Positions 18,815 to 30,930 of a DNA stretch of 64,000 nt are shown here, in pieces (within the stretch, counting starts at the first letter, position 1; the number at the start of each line of letters is the position of its first letter). Origin of the DNA: Colius striatus (Eukaryota > Chordata > Aves > Coliiformes > Coliidae); NCBI RefSeq assembly GCF_028858725.1, contig NC_084789.1:37145548-37209547 (forward strand), read 5' to 3'. The notes under the pieces are model-generated. The model was not told the origin of the DNA. It made no database searches and saw only the letters and a program-made list of their open reading frames with translations. Both the position numbers and the translations under genes were made by a program.

Positions 18815-20324
18815 ATGTTAAAATGCCCCCTGAAGCGGCCAGTCCCTGGGTGGCAGGGTGTGTGGATGAATTTGGGCAAATTCCTAGGATGGTTATCACC
18901 TCCTGTAACCTGGGATTTTACACCTGAACAGATAAAAAACCCTGCTTTACTGGCACACTACCTGATAGAAGGGTTTTTTACCTACCCTAATGAGGCCCAT
19001 CAGGTTCAGGCACTATACTGGGGCCTAGCCTCTGCCTACCGAGCTGCATTCCAGTCCTCTCAGAGAACTATGATTGAAGTGGAAACTCAAACGTTACCTG
19101 AGACCACCATGGTTGAGTCAGTCGCAGTCCAGTCCTCTCAGAGAACTATGACCGAGGTGGAAATTCAAACTATACCTGAGACTACCATGGTTGAGTCAGG
19201 GAATCAAACAACAACCACAGTGGTTGCCCCAGTAGTGAAAAAGAAGCAGTGGATAAGGAGGTCAAGTCCATATCATCGATTAGTAAGGGCAGAAGAGGAG
19301 GAAGAGGAAAGGCTTCTAGCCTTCAGTAAGGAGATCAGGAGAAGGAGTGAAAGAAATCGAAAAGGAAATGGAAACTACTCGGTCCCTCACCTCAACGGAA
19401 CTTAGAGATATGCGAAAAGATTACAGTCGCCAGCCAGGTGAGCGGATTGGTGCCTGGCTGCTCCGATGTTGGGATAACGGGACTGACAGTCAGCAATTGG
19501 AAGGCAGAGAAGCCCAACAGCTAGGATCTCTTGCTAGGGACCAGGGAATTGATAGAGGCATTGGAAAGAAGACCTCAATTTGTAGTCTCTGGAAACGGCT
19601 CCTCTCAAGTGTAAGGGCACGATACACATTCAAGGAAGACCTTGTAAATGCCCGAGGAAAGTGGACTAGAGCTGATGAAGGCATCCAATATCTAAGGGAA
19701 TTAGCTGTGTTGGGAGTCATCTATGGTGATCTAGATAATGCCGAGGCCTCCACAGATCCAGACGATGTCCAGTGTACACGGGCCATGTTGAGAAAAGTGA
19801 TTCAGAGTGCCCCAGCTACATATTCTAATATCTTGGCAATGGTGTATCACCCAGACATGGATATACCAACAGTGGAGAGGGTATCTTCTTGGTTACAGAA
19901 CTATGAAGAGTGCCTCTGCACCTCCTCATCAGTCTGGGATGATGGCCTTACTGTCAGAACTGCCTCAAGAATTCGGTCATCCACTGTCCCGACCAGGGGA
20001 AAAGGAAGTCCCAGACACAGGAGTACACCGCTAAATGAACACTCTCTCTTTTTGCGTGGCCAAGGAGAGGATATGAGGAAATGGGATGGTGAACCCACTT
20101 TTAAGCTGGAAGCGCGTGTACGTGAACTAATGGGGAAGACAGTTGTTAGAAAAGGACCACCCAAGAGGGCTGTCAGCATAGTAGCTGCCAGAACAAAAGA
20201 GGACAATCAACAATCTCCAAGACATAGAAGAACTGCAACTACTTCCTTCGATGCCAATGAGGAGACTTCAGGTATAAAATTGCAAGGATCAGATAGCGAA
20301 TACTCTGATGAAGAACAGAAATAG
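18815..20324 (+). pseudogene. gag: ERV-D1 gag
   Basis: Two frames joined by a shift near 19330-19347. The first (to 19405) starts probably at the ATG at 18815 and has a tryptophan-rich N-terminal domain (LGKFLGWLSPPVTWDF), then two tandem copies of a 26-residue unit ending PETTMVES (DNA period 78 bp at 19052 and 19130), then a basic stretch. The second (19347-20324) holds a long capsid-like domain (GAWLLRCWDNG, YSNILAMVYHPDMDIPTVE) and a basic then acidic C-terminus. I see no CCHC zinc knuckle. Compared with D2, about 20 codons around the shift differ. Confidence 0.78.
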
Positions 20325-20399
20325 AGGGTCCCTGCCTCCAGCCAGGAGGAGGAAAGGGATGACCGAATCTACTGGACTGTGTGGGTTCGATGGCCTGGC

Positions 20400-20710
20400 A
20401 CATGAAACCCACAAAGGTATAAAGCCTTAGTAGACACAGGGGCACAGTGTACATTGATGCCATCAATGTATAGAGGCACAGATTCTGTCTGGATCTCTGG
20501 AGTGACAGGGGGATGTGAAGAATTATCTGTATTAGAGGCTGAAGTGAGCTTAACAGGGGACAAATGGGAAAAAACACCCCATTGTGACTGGTGCAGAGGC
20601 CCCTTGTATTCTTGGCATAGATTACCTCAGGAGAGGGTACTTCAAAGACCCCAAGGGGTATCGATGGGCTTTTGGTATAGCCACTGTAGATACAGAGAAA
20701 ATCAAACAAC
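20400..20710 (+). pseudogene. pro: ERV-D1 protease
   Basis: DTGA active site at 20433-20444, and the later conserved core (CILGIDYL, near 20600-20620). A TGA just upstream of the domain and a frameshift in an A-run near 20570 break it. D2 has both lesions at the same places, so they were present in a common ancestor. Confidence 0.78.
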
Positions 20711-21540
20711 TCTCTAATTTACCTGGCCTCTCAGAAGACCAGCAACAGGTACCAGTTGCTACCAAGACGGTGCACCAGAGGCAATATCGCACGAACCGAG
20801 ATTCCCTGACTCCCATCCATGAGTTGATTCATCAACTGGAGGCTCAAGGAGTAATTAGCAAAACTCATTCCCCATTTAATAGTCCCATATGACCTGTGAA
20901 GAAATCTGATGGAGGGTGGAGGTTAACAGTAGACTATCGTGGCCTGAACAAAGTGACACCACCACTGAGTGCTGCTGTACCAGACATGTTAGAGCTCCAG
21001 TATGAATTGGAGTCAAAAGCAGCCAAGTGGTATGCTATGATTGACATCGCTAATGCATTTTTCTCAATTCCATTGGCAGCAGAGTGCAGGCCACAATTTG
21101 CCTTCACATGGAGAGGTGTCCAATATACCTGGAATCGATTGCCCCAGGGGTGGAAACATAGTCTTACTATTTGTCATGGTCTAATCCAAACTGTGCTGGA
21201 AATGGATGAAGCCCCTGAACATTTACAGTACATTGATGACATAATTGTATGGGGCAACAAGGCAGAAGCAGTGTTTGAGAAAGGGAAAAGAATAATACAG
21301 ATTCTCCTAAAAGCTGGTTTTGCTGTAAAAAGAAACAAAGTAAAGGGACCTGCACAAGAGATACAGTTTTTGGGCATAAAATGGGCGTCAGCATGTGCCT
21401 ATGGAGGTTGTGAACAAAATAGCGACTATGTTTCAACCAACTAATAAGAAAGAAACACAAGCTTTCCTGGGCCTTGTGGGATTCTGGAGGATGCATATCC
21501 CAGGTTATAGTCAGCTTGTGAGTCCTCTCTTTTGAGTAAC
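20711..21540 (+). pseudogene. pol: ERV-D1 reverse transcriptase
   Basis: RT fingers and palm: SDGGWRLTVDYRGLNKVTPP, MIDIANAFFSIPL with the first catalytic aspartate, LPQGWKHSLTICHGLIQ, and YIDD at 21229-21240. The YIDD form and the flanking words fit ERV-L-type RT. A TGA at about 20890 lies just before the PVKKSDGG motif and is shared with D2. A private deletion or shift near 21385 removes part of the thumb frame. Family call is mine, without a database search. Confidence 0.83.
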
Positions 21541-23443
21541 CAGAAAGAAGAACTGTTTTGAGTGGGGCTTTCAGCAACAACAAGCTTTTCAACAAATTAA
21601 ACAGGAAATAGCTCGTGCAGTCGCCCTTGGGCTTATCCATACAGGATCAGATGTGCAAAATATCCTCTACGCTGCTGCTGGAGAGCATGGTCTCACCTGG
21701 AGCCTCTGGCAAAAAACATCTGGAGAAACCCGAGGTCGACCATTAGGGTTTTGGAGCCGAGGATATCGAGGATCAGAAGCCCACTACACCCCAACTGAAA
21801 AAGAAATGCTAGCAGCATATAAGGGACTTTGAGCTGCTTCAGAAGTCATTGGCACAAAAGCTCATCTCCTCTTGGCACCACGTCTGCCTGTGTTACACTG
21901 GATGTTCAAAAGGAAAACCCCTTCTATACATCATGCAACCAGCATTACATGGAGTAAGTGGATGGCGTTGATTACACAACGATCTCGGCTGGGGAAATCT
22001 AATCGCCCAGGAATCCTGGAAGAAATCATGGACTAGCCAGAAGGCAGATATTTTGGAGCATTGCCTGAGGAAGTAGCTGGTGCCCAAGAGGCACCACCAT
22101 ATAATGAACTATCAGAAGATGAGAGGCATTATGCTTTGTTTACTGATGGATCCTGCCACGTGGTAGGAAATCATCGTAAGTGGGAAGCTGCTGTGTGGAG
22201 TCCCACACGACAAGTTGTTGAGGCCACTGAAGGACAAGGTGAGTCGAGTCAGTTTGCTGAAGTGAAAGCCATCCAACTAGCTCTAAAGATTGCAGAACGA
22301 GAGAAGTGGTCAGTACTCTATCTTTATACTGACTCCTGGATGGTGGCTAATGCTCTATGGGGATGGCTACAGCAATGGAAGAAGACCAACTGGCAGCGCA
22401 AGGGTAAACCCATCTGGGCTGCTGCATTATGGCAAGACATTGCTGCTCGGGTGGAAAATATGACTCTGAAAGTACGTCATGTAGATGCTCACGTGCCAAA
22501 AAGCCGTGCCAATGAAGAACAGTGGAACAACCAACAGGTAGATAAAGCTGCCAAAATTGAAGTAGCTCAGGTAGACCTAGACTGGGAGCGTAAAGATGAG
22601 CTATTTATAGCTCGATGGACCCATGAAACATCAGGACATCTGGGAAGAGATGCAACATATAGATGGGCTCGTGATCGAAGGGTGGACTTGACCATGGAAG
22701 CCATTACACAGGTCACCCACGAATGTGAAACGTGTGCTGCAATCAAGCGAGCCACACGAATCAAGTCTCCCTGGAACGGAGGCCGATGGCTGGATTTTCA
22801 ATATGGTGAGGCCTGGCAAATTGACTATGTTGGACCGCTACCACGAACATATCAAGGCAAGCATTATATACTCATCATGGTGGAAGCAACTATCGGTTGG
22901 TTGGAAACATACCCTGTAAACCATGCCACTGCCCAAAATACTGTCTTGGGTCTTGAAAGGCAAGAAAGAATTGAGTCAAATAATGGAACTCATTTTTGAA
23001 ATAATCTCATAAACTCCTGGGCAAAGAAACATGACATTGAGTGGATATACAACATCCCCTATCACCCACAAGCCTCTGGAAAGATTGAGAGATATAACGG
23101 ATTGCTAAAGACCATGTTGAGAGCACTGGGCAATGGGGCATGGAAACAGTGGGATAAAAATTTAGCAGAAGCCACTTGACTGGTTAACAGCAGAGGTTCA
23201 ACTAACCGTCCTGGTCCTGCCCAAACAAAACCACTACATACTGTGGGAGGAGATAAGGTCCCTGTAGTGCACCCAGGGAAATGGCTGGGGAAGGCAGTAT
23301 GGGTTGCACCTCCCATGGGAAAGGGCAAACCCATTCATGGGATGGTCTTTGCTCAAGGGCCTGGGTGTACTTGGTGGGTGATGAGAAAGGATGGGGAAAC
23401 TCGATGTGTACCTCAAGGAGACTTAACCTCGGGGGAAAAATAA
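21541..23443 (+). pseudogene. pol: ERV-D1 RNase H and integrase
   Basis: RNase H: TDGS at 22142-22153, the AEVKAIQLAL glutamate, YTDSWMV, and the VRHVDAHVP histidine-aspartate at about 22475-22500. Integrase: zinc-binding HETSGHLG... HECETC, first catalytic aspartate in QIDYVGPL, second site mutated to asparagine (IESNNGTHF; D2 has aspartate), third glutamate in KIERYNG. D1-only stops lie near 21832, 22035, 22997 and 23179. The C-terminal domain (GKWLGKAVWVAPPMGKG) ends at 23443. Confidence 0.87.
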
Positions 23444-23792
23444 CCTGTTATGTGAGTTATCTGTTGTAGATGAACTTTGCAAGAAAAACCAAAAAAGTGG
23501 ACAAACCAAGTCGGATCTGGTGCCCAACACTGAACATATCCCCTGGCCTGGATATCCATCTTGATGGATGAGACAGAAGTTATGGCCTGCTCCAGTGAAC
23601 ATCTACAGAGGATGAAAGATATAAGAATGTTGTTTGTTTGTTTGATGCAAGATGCAAGAGGGAATACTAGAATGATGTTTTTCTGTTGAAGAGTGGGGGT
23701 ACTGGTTAATGAGAGTATATAAGAATGTATATGGGTTGTTAAGATGGTTTATCTGAGCATGAGAGAAATGGTATGGAATAAGGGGTGGAGAC
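23444..23792 (+). other. ERV-D1 3' non-coding region and polypurine tract
   Basis: About 350 bp between integrase and LTR, with no env-like sequence. It ends with AATAAGGGGTGGAGAC, a purine tract priming plus-strand synthesis. D2 has the same arrangement (45841-46194, minus). Confidence 0.7.
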
Positions 23793-24350
23793 TGTAGTGG
23801 GTCTGGGATGGTAGTGATTTTCCACAGCAGCTCCTGCAGTGCTGTGCTTACTGTTGATATCAATATTATGACTACCACTCGCACAGCATCAGGGCTGTCC
23901 CTCCAGCATTCCTTCCCCCACCTTCACCAATAGCTGTGGGTGGGCATGATCTTGGGAGGGACCACGGCAAGGACAGCTGACCCAGGCTGACCAAGGAGAA
24001 ACTCCATACCATATGACGTCAGCTCAGTAATATAAACTGGGGGAGAGGAGCTGGAAGGGGAGGCGAGATTCATTTCTGGCCTTCCAAAAGCAACCGCTAC
24101 GCGTACTAAAGCCCTGCTTCTCGGGAGGTGACCGGATATCGCTGCTGATGGGAAGTAGAGAGTAACAGCTTTATCTACTTTTGCTTTGCTTCCCGCGCGC
24201 GTGCGGCTTTGTTACTTCTTTATTAAACTGTTTTTATCTCAACCCACAAGACTCCCATCTTATTCTCTCCCCTTCCCTGGCTTGCTGAGGAGGTGGAATA
24301 TAGAGCGTTGTGGTGGGCACCTGGCATCAAGCCAGACTCAAAATACCAAA
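23793..24350 (+). mobile_element. ERV-D1 3' LTR
   Basis: About 558 bp, TGTAGTGGGTC...ATACCAAA; the terminal CA has decayed to AA. It has a TATA-like ATATAAAC near 24031 where the 5' LTR has GATCTAAAC. Confidence 0.9.
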
Positions 24351-26965
24351 AGTAGTAAGTAGGCCCGCATATAGTCTATCAGCAAGCACGGTGTCACATT
24401 TGCAGCTGCTTTCCTGTGGGAGCTATCTTAAAAAACACTAACTTGTACTGCTAAGATCCCATTGAAAAAATACATGCTGGCGGTAGAAGTTATACCACTA
24501 CGTAAGGGAGCTACAAGAAAGCAGGAAGGCAGACCCCACCTAGAGTAGTAAGTAGATCCCCATGTAGTCTATCAGCCATCACTGTGTCACATTTGCAGCT
24601 ACTTTCCTGTGGGAGCTATCTCCAATCCCACTCACTTGGGCTGCTCAAATCCCATTGAAAAAATACAGACTGACAGTAAAGTTATAGCACTGCGTATGGG
24701 AGCTACAAGAAAGCAGGAAGGAAGTCCCCTCCTACATTAATAAGTAGGTTTCAATGTAGTGTATCAGCCAGCACTTTGTCACATTTACAGCTGCTTTCCT
24801 GTGGGAGCTATATCCAATCCCACTCACTTGGACTCCTCAACTCCCATTGAATAAACACAGTCTCTCGGTAGAAGCTATACCACTGCGTATGGGAGCAACA
24901 AGAAAGCAGGAAGACAGATGTCAACTTCGTTACAAAGTTGATCCCCATGTAGTCTATCAGTCAACACTGTGTCACATTTGCAGCTGCTTTCCTGTGGGCG
25001 CTACCTCCAATCCTACTAACTTGGACTGCGCAACTCCAATTTAAAAAATACAGACTGACGGTTAAGTTTTACCACTGCTTATGGGAGCTACAAGAAAGCA
25101 GGAAGGCAGACCCCATCTACAGAAGTAAGTAGGCCCCCATGTAGTCTATCAGCCAGCACTGTGTCACATTTGCAACTGATTTCCTGTGGGAGGTATCTCA
25201 AATACCACTCATTTGCACTGCTCAGCTCTCTTTGAAAAAATACAGACTGTCGGTAGAAGTTATACCACTGTGTATGGGAGATACATAAAAGCTGGAAAGC
25301 AGACCCCACCTAATGTATTAAGTAGGACCCCATGTAGTTTATCAGGCAGCAGTGTCACATTTTCACCTGCTTTCCTTTTTTACCTATCTCCAAGAACACC
25401 CACTTGTACTTTTCAGGTCCCATTGAAAAAATACATGCTTTTCGTTAAGTTGTAGACCTGTGTATGGGATCTACAAGAAAGCAGGAAGGCAGACCCCCAC
25501 CTACAGTAGTAAGTAGGTCCCCATGTAGTCTATCAGCCAGCACTGTGTTACATTTGCAGCTGCTTTCCTCTAGGAGCTATCTCCAATTCCACTCACTAGG
25601 ACTGCTCAGCTCCCATTGAAAAAATATATGCTGTCAGTTAAGTTATACCACTGCCAATGGAAGCTACAAAAAAGCTGCCAGGCACACCCCACCTACAGAA
25701 GTAAGTACGACCCCATGTAGTCTATCACCCAGCACTGTGTCACATTTGCAGCTGCTTTCCTGTGGGAGCTATGTCCAATCCCACTCACTTGGACTGCTCA
25801 GCTCCATTTAAAAATACATGCTTTCCATTAAGTTATAGCAGTGTGCATGGCATCTACAAAAAAGCAGGAAGGAAGTCCCCACCTACATTAATAAGTACGT
25901 TTCAATGTAGTGTATCAGCCAGCACTTTGTCACATTTACAGCTGCTTTCCTGTGGGAGCTATCTCCAATCCCACTCAGTTGGACTGCTTAGCTCCCATTG
26001 AAAAAATACATGCTGGCGATAGAAGTTATAGCACTGCGTATGGGTAATACAAGAAAGCAGGAAGGGAGACTCCCACCTACAGTAGTAAGTAGGTCTCCAT
26101 GTAGTCTCTCGGCCAGCGCTGTGTCAACTTTGCAGCTCCTTTCCTGTGGGAGTTATCTCCAATCCCACACTCTTGACCTTGTCAGGTCCCTTTAAAAATA
26201 CATTTTGTCTGTAGAAGTTATACGTATGAGAGCTACAGAAAAGCAGGTACGCAGACCCCACCTACAGTAGTAAGTAGGCCTACATATAGTCTATCAGCCA
26301 GCACTGTGTCACATTGGCACCTGCTTTCCTGTGGGACCTACCTCCAAGAACACTCACTTGTACTTTTCAGGTCCCATTGAAGAAATATCTGCTGTAAGTT
26401 TAGTTATAGCACTGCGTATGGTAGCTATAAGAAAGCAGGAAGGCAGATCCCAGGTACAGTAGTAAGTAGGCCCCCATGTAGTCTATCAGCCAGCACTGTG
26501 TCACATTTGCAGCTGCTTTCCTGTGGGAGCTGTCTCCAATCCCAGTCACTTATACTGCTCTACTACCAATGAAAAAATATATGTAGTAAGTAGGTCCTTA
26601 TTTTGTCTATCAGCCAACACTGTGTCACCTCTGAAGCTGCTTTCCTGTTGGCGCTACCTCCAATCCCAGTGGTTTGGACTGCTCAACGCCCATTGAAAAA
26701 CTTTTTCCTGTCAGTTAAGTTATACCACTGCACATGGGAGCTACAAGAAAACAGGAAGGCAGAGCCCACCTACAGTAGTAAGTAGGTCCCCATATAGTCC
26801 ATCAGCCAAGCACTGTGTCACATTTGCACCTGCTTTCTTTTGGGAGCTATCTGCAATCCCACTCACTTGGACTGATCAGCTACCATTGAAAAAATACATG
26901 CTTTTTGTTAAGTTATTGCAGTGCGTATGGGAACTGCAAGAACGCAGGAAGGCAGACCACACCTA
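24351..26965 (+). repeat. 193-bp satellite block (with F1 target duplication at its end)
   Basis: About thirteen monomers, + orientation. One monomer is shortened near 26580 (GAAAAAATATATG joined straight to TAGTAAGTAGG). Ends in CACCTA (26960-26965), the left target duplication of F1. No gene is visible. Confidence 0.93.
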
Positions 26966-27483
26966 TGCTGCCACGTTTTCGGCTCTTGGCCTAAAAACCA
27001 GACTCGAAGCCTGAAAAAACAGCTTTAAGCCTACTTCATGCGGCGATCAACCCAGGGTCCGATTCTCAGCTGGATGGGAAGAAATCAGTCCTACTCAATG
27101 TGAGTTATAGCAGAAATCTTTATTGAGAGCAGGCTCTAACTTATACACACAGCAGCTTCAAAGCTAGCTCAGCAACAGCAGCTAATAGATTACACTTTCT
27201 TGTTCATCCTACTTGCGGTTCCTGCGATAAGCAAGCTCCTTCATATTTTCCTATCTTGTTTTTCCCCAAAGTTGTTTACCACTTTTAGAAGAAATCAGTC
27301 CGACCTAGAGGGAACAGAAAGCGACCTGCTGTCTACATTACAGCAACTGCTTTAACCATGGCTCTGACTCTGGTTTTGATTGTGCATTAAACTCATATAA
27401 CTAGAGTTCAGGCTGCTTTACCCCAAGAGGCCTAACATTATATCCCGGGATCCTTGTCCATGCTCCCTCATTTTTTCTCCACA
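26966..27483 (-). mobile_element. ERV-F1 solo LTR
   Basis: 518 bp, on the minus strand TGTGGAGAAAA...CGTGGCAGCA, flanked by a perfect 6-bp target duplication CACCTA (26960-26965 and 27484-27489). The minus strand has AATAAA near 27122-27127. After it, in U5, lies one unit of the 15-nt hairpin repeat (26999-27013) that is expanded in F2 and F3. No internal sequence, so it arose by LTR-LTR recombination. Its ERV class cannot be told from the LTR alone. Confidence 0.87.
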
Positions 27484-27602
27484 CACCTACAGTAGTAAGT
27501 AGGTCCCCATGTAGTCTATCAGCCAGCACTGTGTCACATTTGCACCTGCTTTCTTTTGGGAGCTATCTCCAATCCCACTCACTTGGACTGCTCAACTTCC
27601 AT
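27484..27602 (+). repeat. 193-bp satellite, short block
   Basis: Most of one monomer in + orientation, starting with the right CACCTA target duplication of F1 and ending at ...CTCAACTTCCATT where the B4 fragment is joined. Confidence 0.9.
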
Positions 27603-27966
27603 TCTCTGTCTCCTTATAGGCCTCTTTCTTCTTGCCTTTTCCTCCAGTACCCACGGAGTGCCTGAAACACTGGCTGTCACATCCAGGTCTCGGTTCTCCG
27701 GGCCTTCCACGTATAAAGCACCCTTTTATAAACTTAAATTACAGTCCCCACTGGACTCAGATTGTTCTATACTTTCAAGGTATTTCTACTCCACAATCTG
27801 TTACTTTAAAATAGGTATTACAGCCCCACCGGTTATTTCACACCTTGCTGACGATCACAATGTAAACATTAAACTCTAATATTTTACAAAAAGGAAATAA
27901 CTACACTCCACTCCTCAGTTAACATGTCACTTTTTATGCAGCTGAAGTTTAAGTTCTCCTGGGACT
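27603..27966 (-). mobile_element. ERV-B4, fragment of the B tail
   Basis: 364 bp matching, on the minus strand, the 3' part of ERV-B (about 7435-7830 in B1), from the end of integrase into the tail. It lacks LTR, gag and pol. It contains most of the antisense ORF, which stays open here. It lies between + satellite and inverted satellite, so it marks an orientation switch. Confidence 0.85.
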
Positions 27967-28321
27967 ACTGTAGGAGGAGTCTGCCTTCCTGCTTTCTTTT
28001 TGATCCCATATGAATTGGTATTACTTCTACCGACAGTATGTATTTTTTCAATGGGAGATGAGCAGTCCAGGTGAGTGGGATTGGAGACAGCGCCAACAGG
28101 AAAGCAGGTTCAAATGTGACACAGTGCTGGCTGATAGACTACATGGGGGTCTACTTACTACTGTATGTGTTGTCTGCCTTCTTGCTTTCTTGTATCTCCC
28201 ATACGCAGTGTTATAACTTAGACCAACAGAATGTATTTTTAAAGGGAGGTGACGAGGCCAAGAACATGGTATTGGAGATAACTCCCACAGGAAAGCAACT
28301 GCACATGTGACACAGTGCTGG
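27967..28321 (-). repeat. 193-bp satellite, inverted block
   Basis: Just under two monomers in minus orientation between B4 and B3. Its sequence next to B3 carries the same variants (ACATGTGCAG, CAATACCATG when read in the B3 direction) as the satellite right of B1. Confidence 0.92.
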
Positions 28322-28776
28322 TATTCCAATGATTATAGACAAACTCTTCAGGGTGATTATAAAATGCATGGAACAACTTTTACCTGAATACAATATTCAC
28401 TGCTGGCATTAAATACCTTTAAAGAGGCATGGGGTTACACTGATTTTCGAAAAAACCCACTTTGAGCTGTTCACAGGTCTGATTGGTTCAGTCCGAATGG
28501 CTCATAAAATGGGGGGTTCATGCTATAACATAGCCAGCAGCAGGATAGTTAACCACTCCATCAGCCTGATAACAACATACCATCCCCAGATAATGGGTGG
28601 GGCCTTTATCAAATAAAATGGTACTTTCCTTTTTAGTTTTTCACCCCACATTCTTTTAGGTGCAACGCTTTTGTCCTTCTTAGAGGTAGGCTTGGGATCT
28701 TAGGATTCCCAGTTTGAGGCTTTGAGAGACTCTGTACCCCACTCCCAGTACGCCTCTGCCTCCTTCACCTACTCTG

Positions 28777-29112
28777 TTGCTTAGAGCAGTGAGGTTTATG
28801 ATCTTCTCGGCAGCAGTCGTAATCTTCAGGGGTATTCTCTTTCTCCTTATAGGCTTCTTTCCTCTTCCCTTTTCCTCCAGCACCCACAAGATGCCTGAAA
28901 CACTGGCTTTAACATCAAGGTCTCGGTTCTCCGGGCCTTCTACGTATAAAGCACCCTTTTATAAACTTAAATTACAGTCCCCACTGGACTCAGATTGTTC
29001 TATACTTCTATGGTATTTCTATTCCACATTCTGTTACTTTAAAATAGATATTACAGCCCCACCGATTATCTTACACCTTTCTGATGATCACAATGTAAAC
29101 ATTAAACTCTAA
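28777..29112 (+). other. Antisense ORF in the ERV-B3 tail
   Basis: 111 codons on the strand opposite B3; matches the ORFs at 7520-7882 (-) and 43179-43514 (-). Hydrophobic N-terminus. Not recognised; may not be expressed. Confidence 0.35.
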
Positions 29113-29234
29113 TATTTTACAAAAAGGAAATCACTACACTCCACTCCTCAGTTAACATGTCACTTTTTATGCAGCTGAAGTTTCAGTTCTCCTGGGACCT
29201 CTGCAGCTTCCCACTGATCCTGGGAAACTGGTCC

Positions 29235-29570
29235 TTAGATAAGACAAGAAAAGGAACCTCCCATCGGGGGGGTTAAAGATGATTCTTTCCAGGTTTTTAT
29301 CAAGACTTTGTCCCCAGGATTAACCATGTGGATAGCAATATCTAAGGGTGGTCTCTGTACCACCATTGCCTTTTTACAACATTTCAAACAGAGAAGTCCC
29401 CGTGTCTGTAACAAAGCTAAGGGTAAACATTTAATCCAGGACATTTCTGTTTCCAACATTAATTTCATTAGCTGTTTCTTAATTTCTCCATTCATTCTGT
29501 CCACTCTTCCGGAACTTTGGGGATACCATGGGGTATTGGCTCCTAATACTGGTGGTTTCTATTTCTAATT
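29235..29570 (-). pseudogene. pol: ERV-B3 integrase C-terminal remnant
   Basis: Open for about 90 codons from RMNGEIKKQL to the C-terminal GDKVLIKTW word and a few codons beyond. As in B1, everything before the third catalytic position is missing. Confidence 0.7.
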
Positions 29571-30560
29571 TCGGAGAGTGGATTAATATACCTTCATATT
29601 TTAAGAGCCTAGCATCAGTTATCCGTTTTTCTGCCTTTTGTTGTAATACCTCCCCCGAATATTATGGGGAGAAAACACCTATAACTCCCCTCCAAAGGTA
29701 ACAAATAAAAGGTTTTCTAACATCAGGCAGGCTAGGCAGAGGAGCATTAATCAAATCCACTTTTAAATTCTCAAAGTCTCTTTCATCTTCTTTGGCCCAT
29801 TTAACTAATCCATCTCGAGCTAATTTCTGGTACAAAAATTTTACCTTCTTAATAAAATTTTCAATCCATTGTCTGCAATATCCAACAGACCTAAAAGCTG
29901 TCTAACTTGTCTCTTACTATTTGGAGCTTGTTGGGACAGTATCCCATTTACTTGATCTGGATCAAGTTTCTTACTGCCCTTTATAAACCAGTGTCCCAAA
30001 ATATTTTACCTTTTCTTCAGGAAACAGTAATTTAGATTTAGACACTTTCAACCCTTGTAAACTCAGGAAATTAAGCAATTTAATACTTTCCTGTCTAACA
30101 GCTTCTTCATCTTTCCCTGCTAATTATAAATCGTCCCCATATTGAACTAAAATAGCTTCTTTGCCTAACTCATAATTTCTCAAGATCTCTTCTAGTGCTT
30201 GTCCAAAAAGATTGGGGGACTCTGTAAATCCCTGTGGTAATACAGTCCATCTCAACTGTTGTTTTCTATGTGTGTCAGGATCTTCACATTCAAAAGCAGA
30301 ATAATCCCTGCACTCCTCTTTCAGGGAACATGCCTAAAAGGCATCCTTAAGGTCTACTCAATTGACTCAATAAGGTGTGCGGGTTAGCTACCACAGGGAA
30401 CCTAGTAATAGTTCTCTTGTTTATCTCCCGGAGGTTATGTACTAATCTATAAGTCCCATCAGATTTCTTTACTGGCAATATGGGAGTATTGTAAGGGGAC
30501 ATACAGGGCTCAAGTAATCCCTTAGATATTAGTCTTTCTATTTCTGCTTAATCCTAGTCT
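29571..30560 (-). pseudogene. pol: ERV-B3 reverse transcriptase and connection remnant
   Basis: Minus-strand RT with the same internal deletion around the first palm motif as B1 (ACCTTAAGGATGCCTTTTAGGCATG joined region). LPQGFTESPNLFG lies near 30200-30240. The catalytic YVDD is altered here: the DNA reads TATGGGGACGAT, giving YGDD. Stops and shifts follow. Confidence 0.75.
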
Positions 30561-30930
30561 ACATTCTTGTGACAAGGGGCACTGCTTTACCTTTACCGGC
30601 AGCCCAGGGTTTTTCCTAAGTCTATAATTACGTCTCTCCCTAATAAATTATGATCAGCCTCCGGAACTAACAAAAATGATCCTACAGCATATTTTTGCTG
30701 CTTCAGATTCTATCAGTACCTCCTTCACAAGAGGTACTTTACATGGTTCCCCTTTTTGCCCCTACTACTTGCACCTTCTCTGAAGATATCTTACACCCCT
30801 GGGACAATCACTGGATTGTAGATCACTCAGCCCCAGAGTCCACTAAAAATTCTACTTCCTGACGCTGAGGACCTAACTTCAATTTTATCAAGGGCTCGAT
30901 TACTCTTGTGGTCCTCAGCAAATAGAGCCC
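30561..30930 (-). pseudogene. pro: ERV-B3 protease remnant
   Basis: Minus-strand counterpart of 5720-6080; VDSGA is encoded near 30830-30850. Frame broken. Confidence 0.65.

Larger units (their letters stand above)
17740..24350 (+). mobile_element. ERV-D1, env-less ERV-L-like provirus
   Basis: 5' LTR 17740-18293, tRNA-Lys-like primer site, leader ORF (broken), gag, protease, RT, RNase H, integrase, purine tract, 3' LTR 23793-24350. Integrase is followed by about 350 bp without an env. RT has YIDD and the general ERV-L arrangement. Left flank ends GGTAG and the right flank starts AGTAG; the left one probably derives from GGGAG. Satellite is missing between the flanks, so one side was rearranged after insertion. 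Confidence 0.9.

Noticed and set aside
20565..20580. AAAAAAC in the D protease region as a programmed frameshift site
   Set aside because: The heptamer is not in phase with the incoming frame (GAA AAA ACA), and the needed change is +1 or -2 rather than -1. A simple indel in the A-run fits better.
17740..24350. D family as a betaretrovirus because of its Lys primer site
   Set aside because: RT (YIDD context), integrase, lack of env and 5-bp target duplication fit ERV-L better; primer use can change between lineages.
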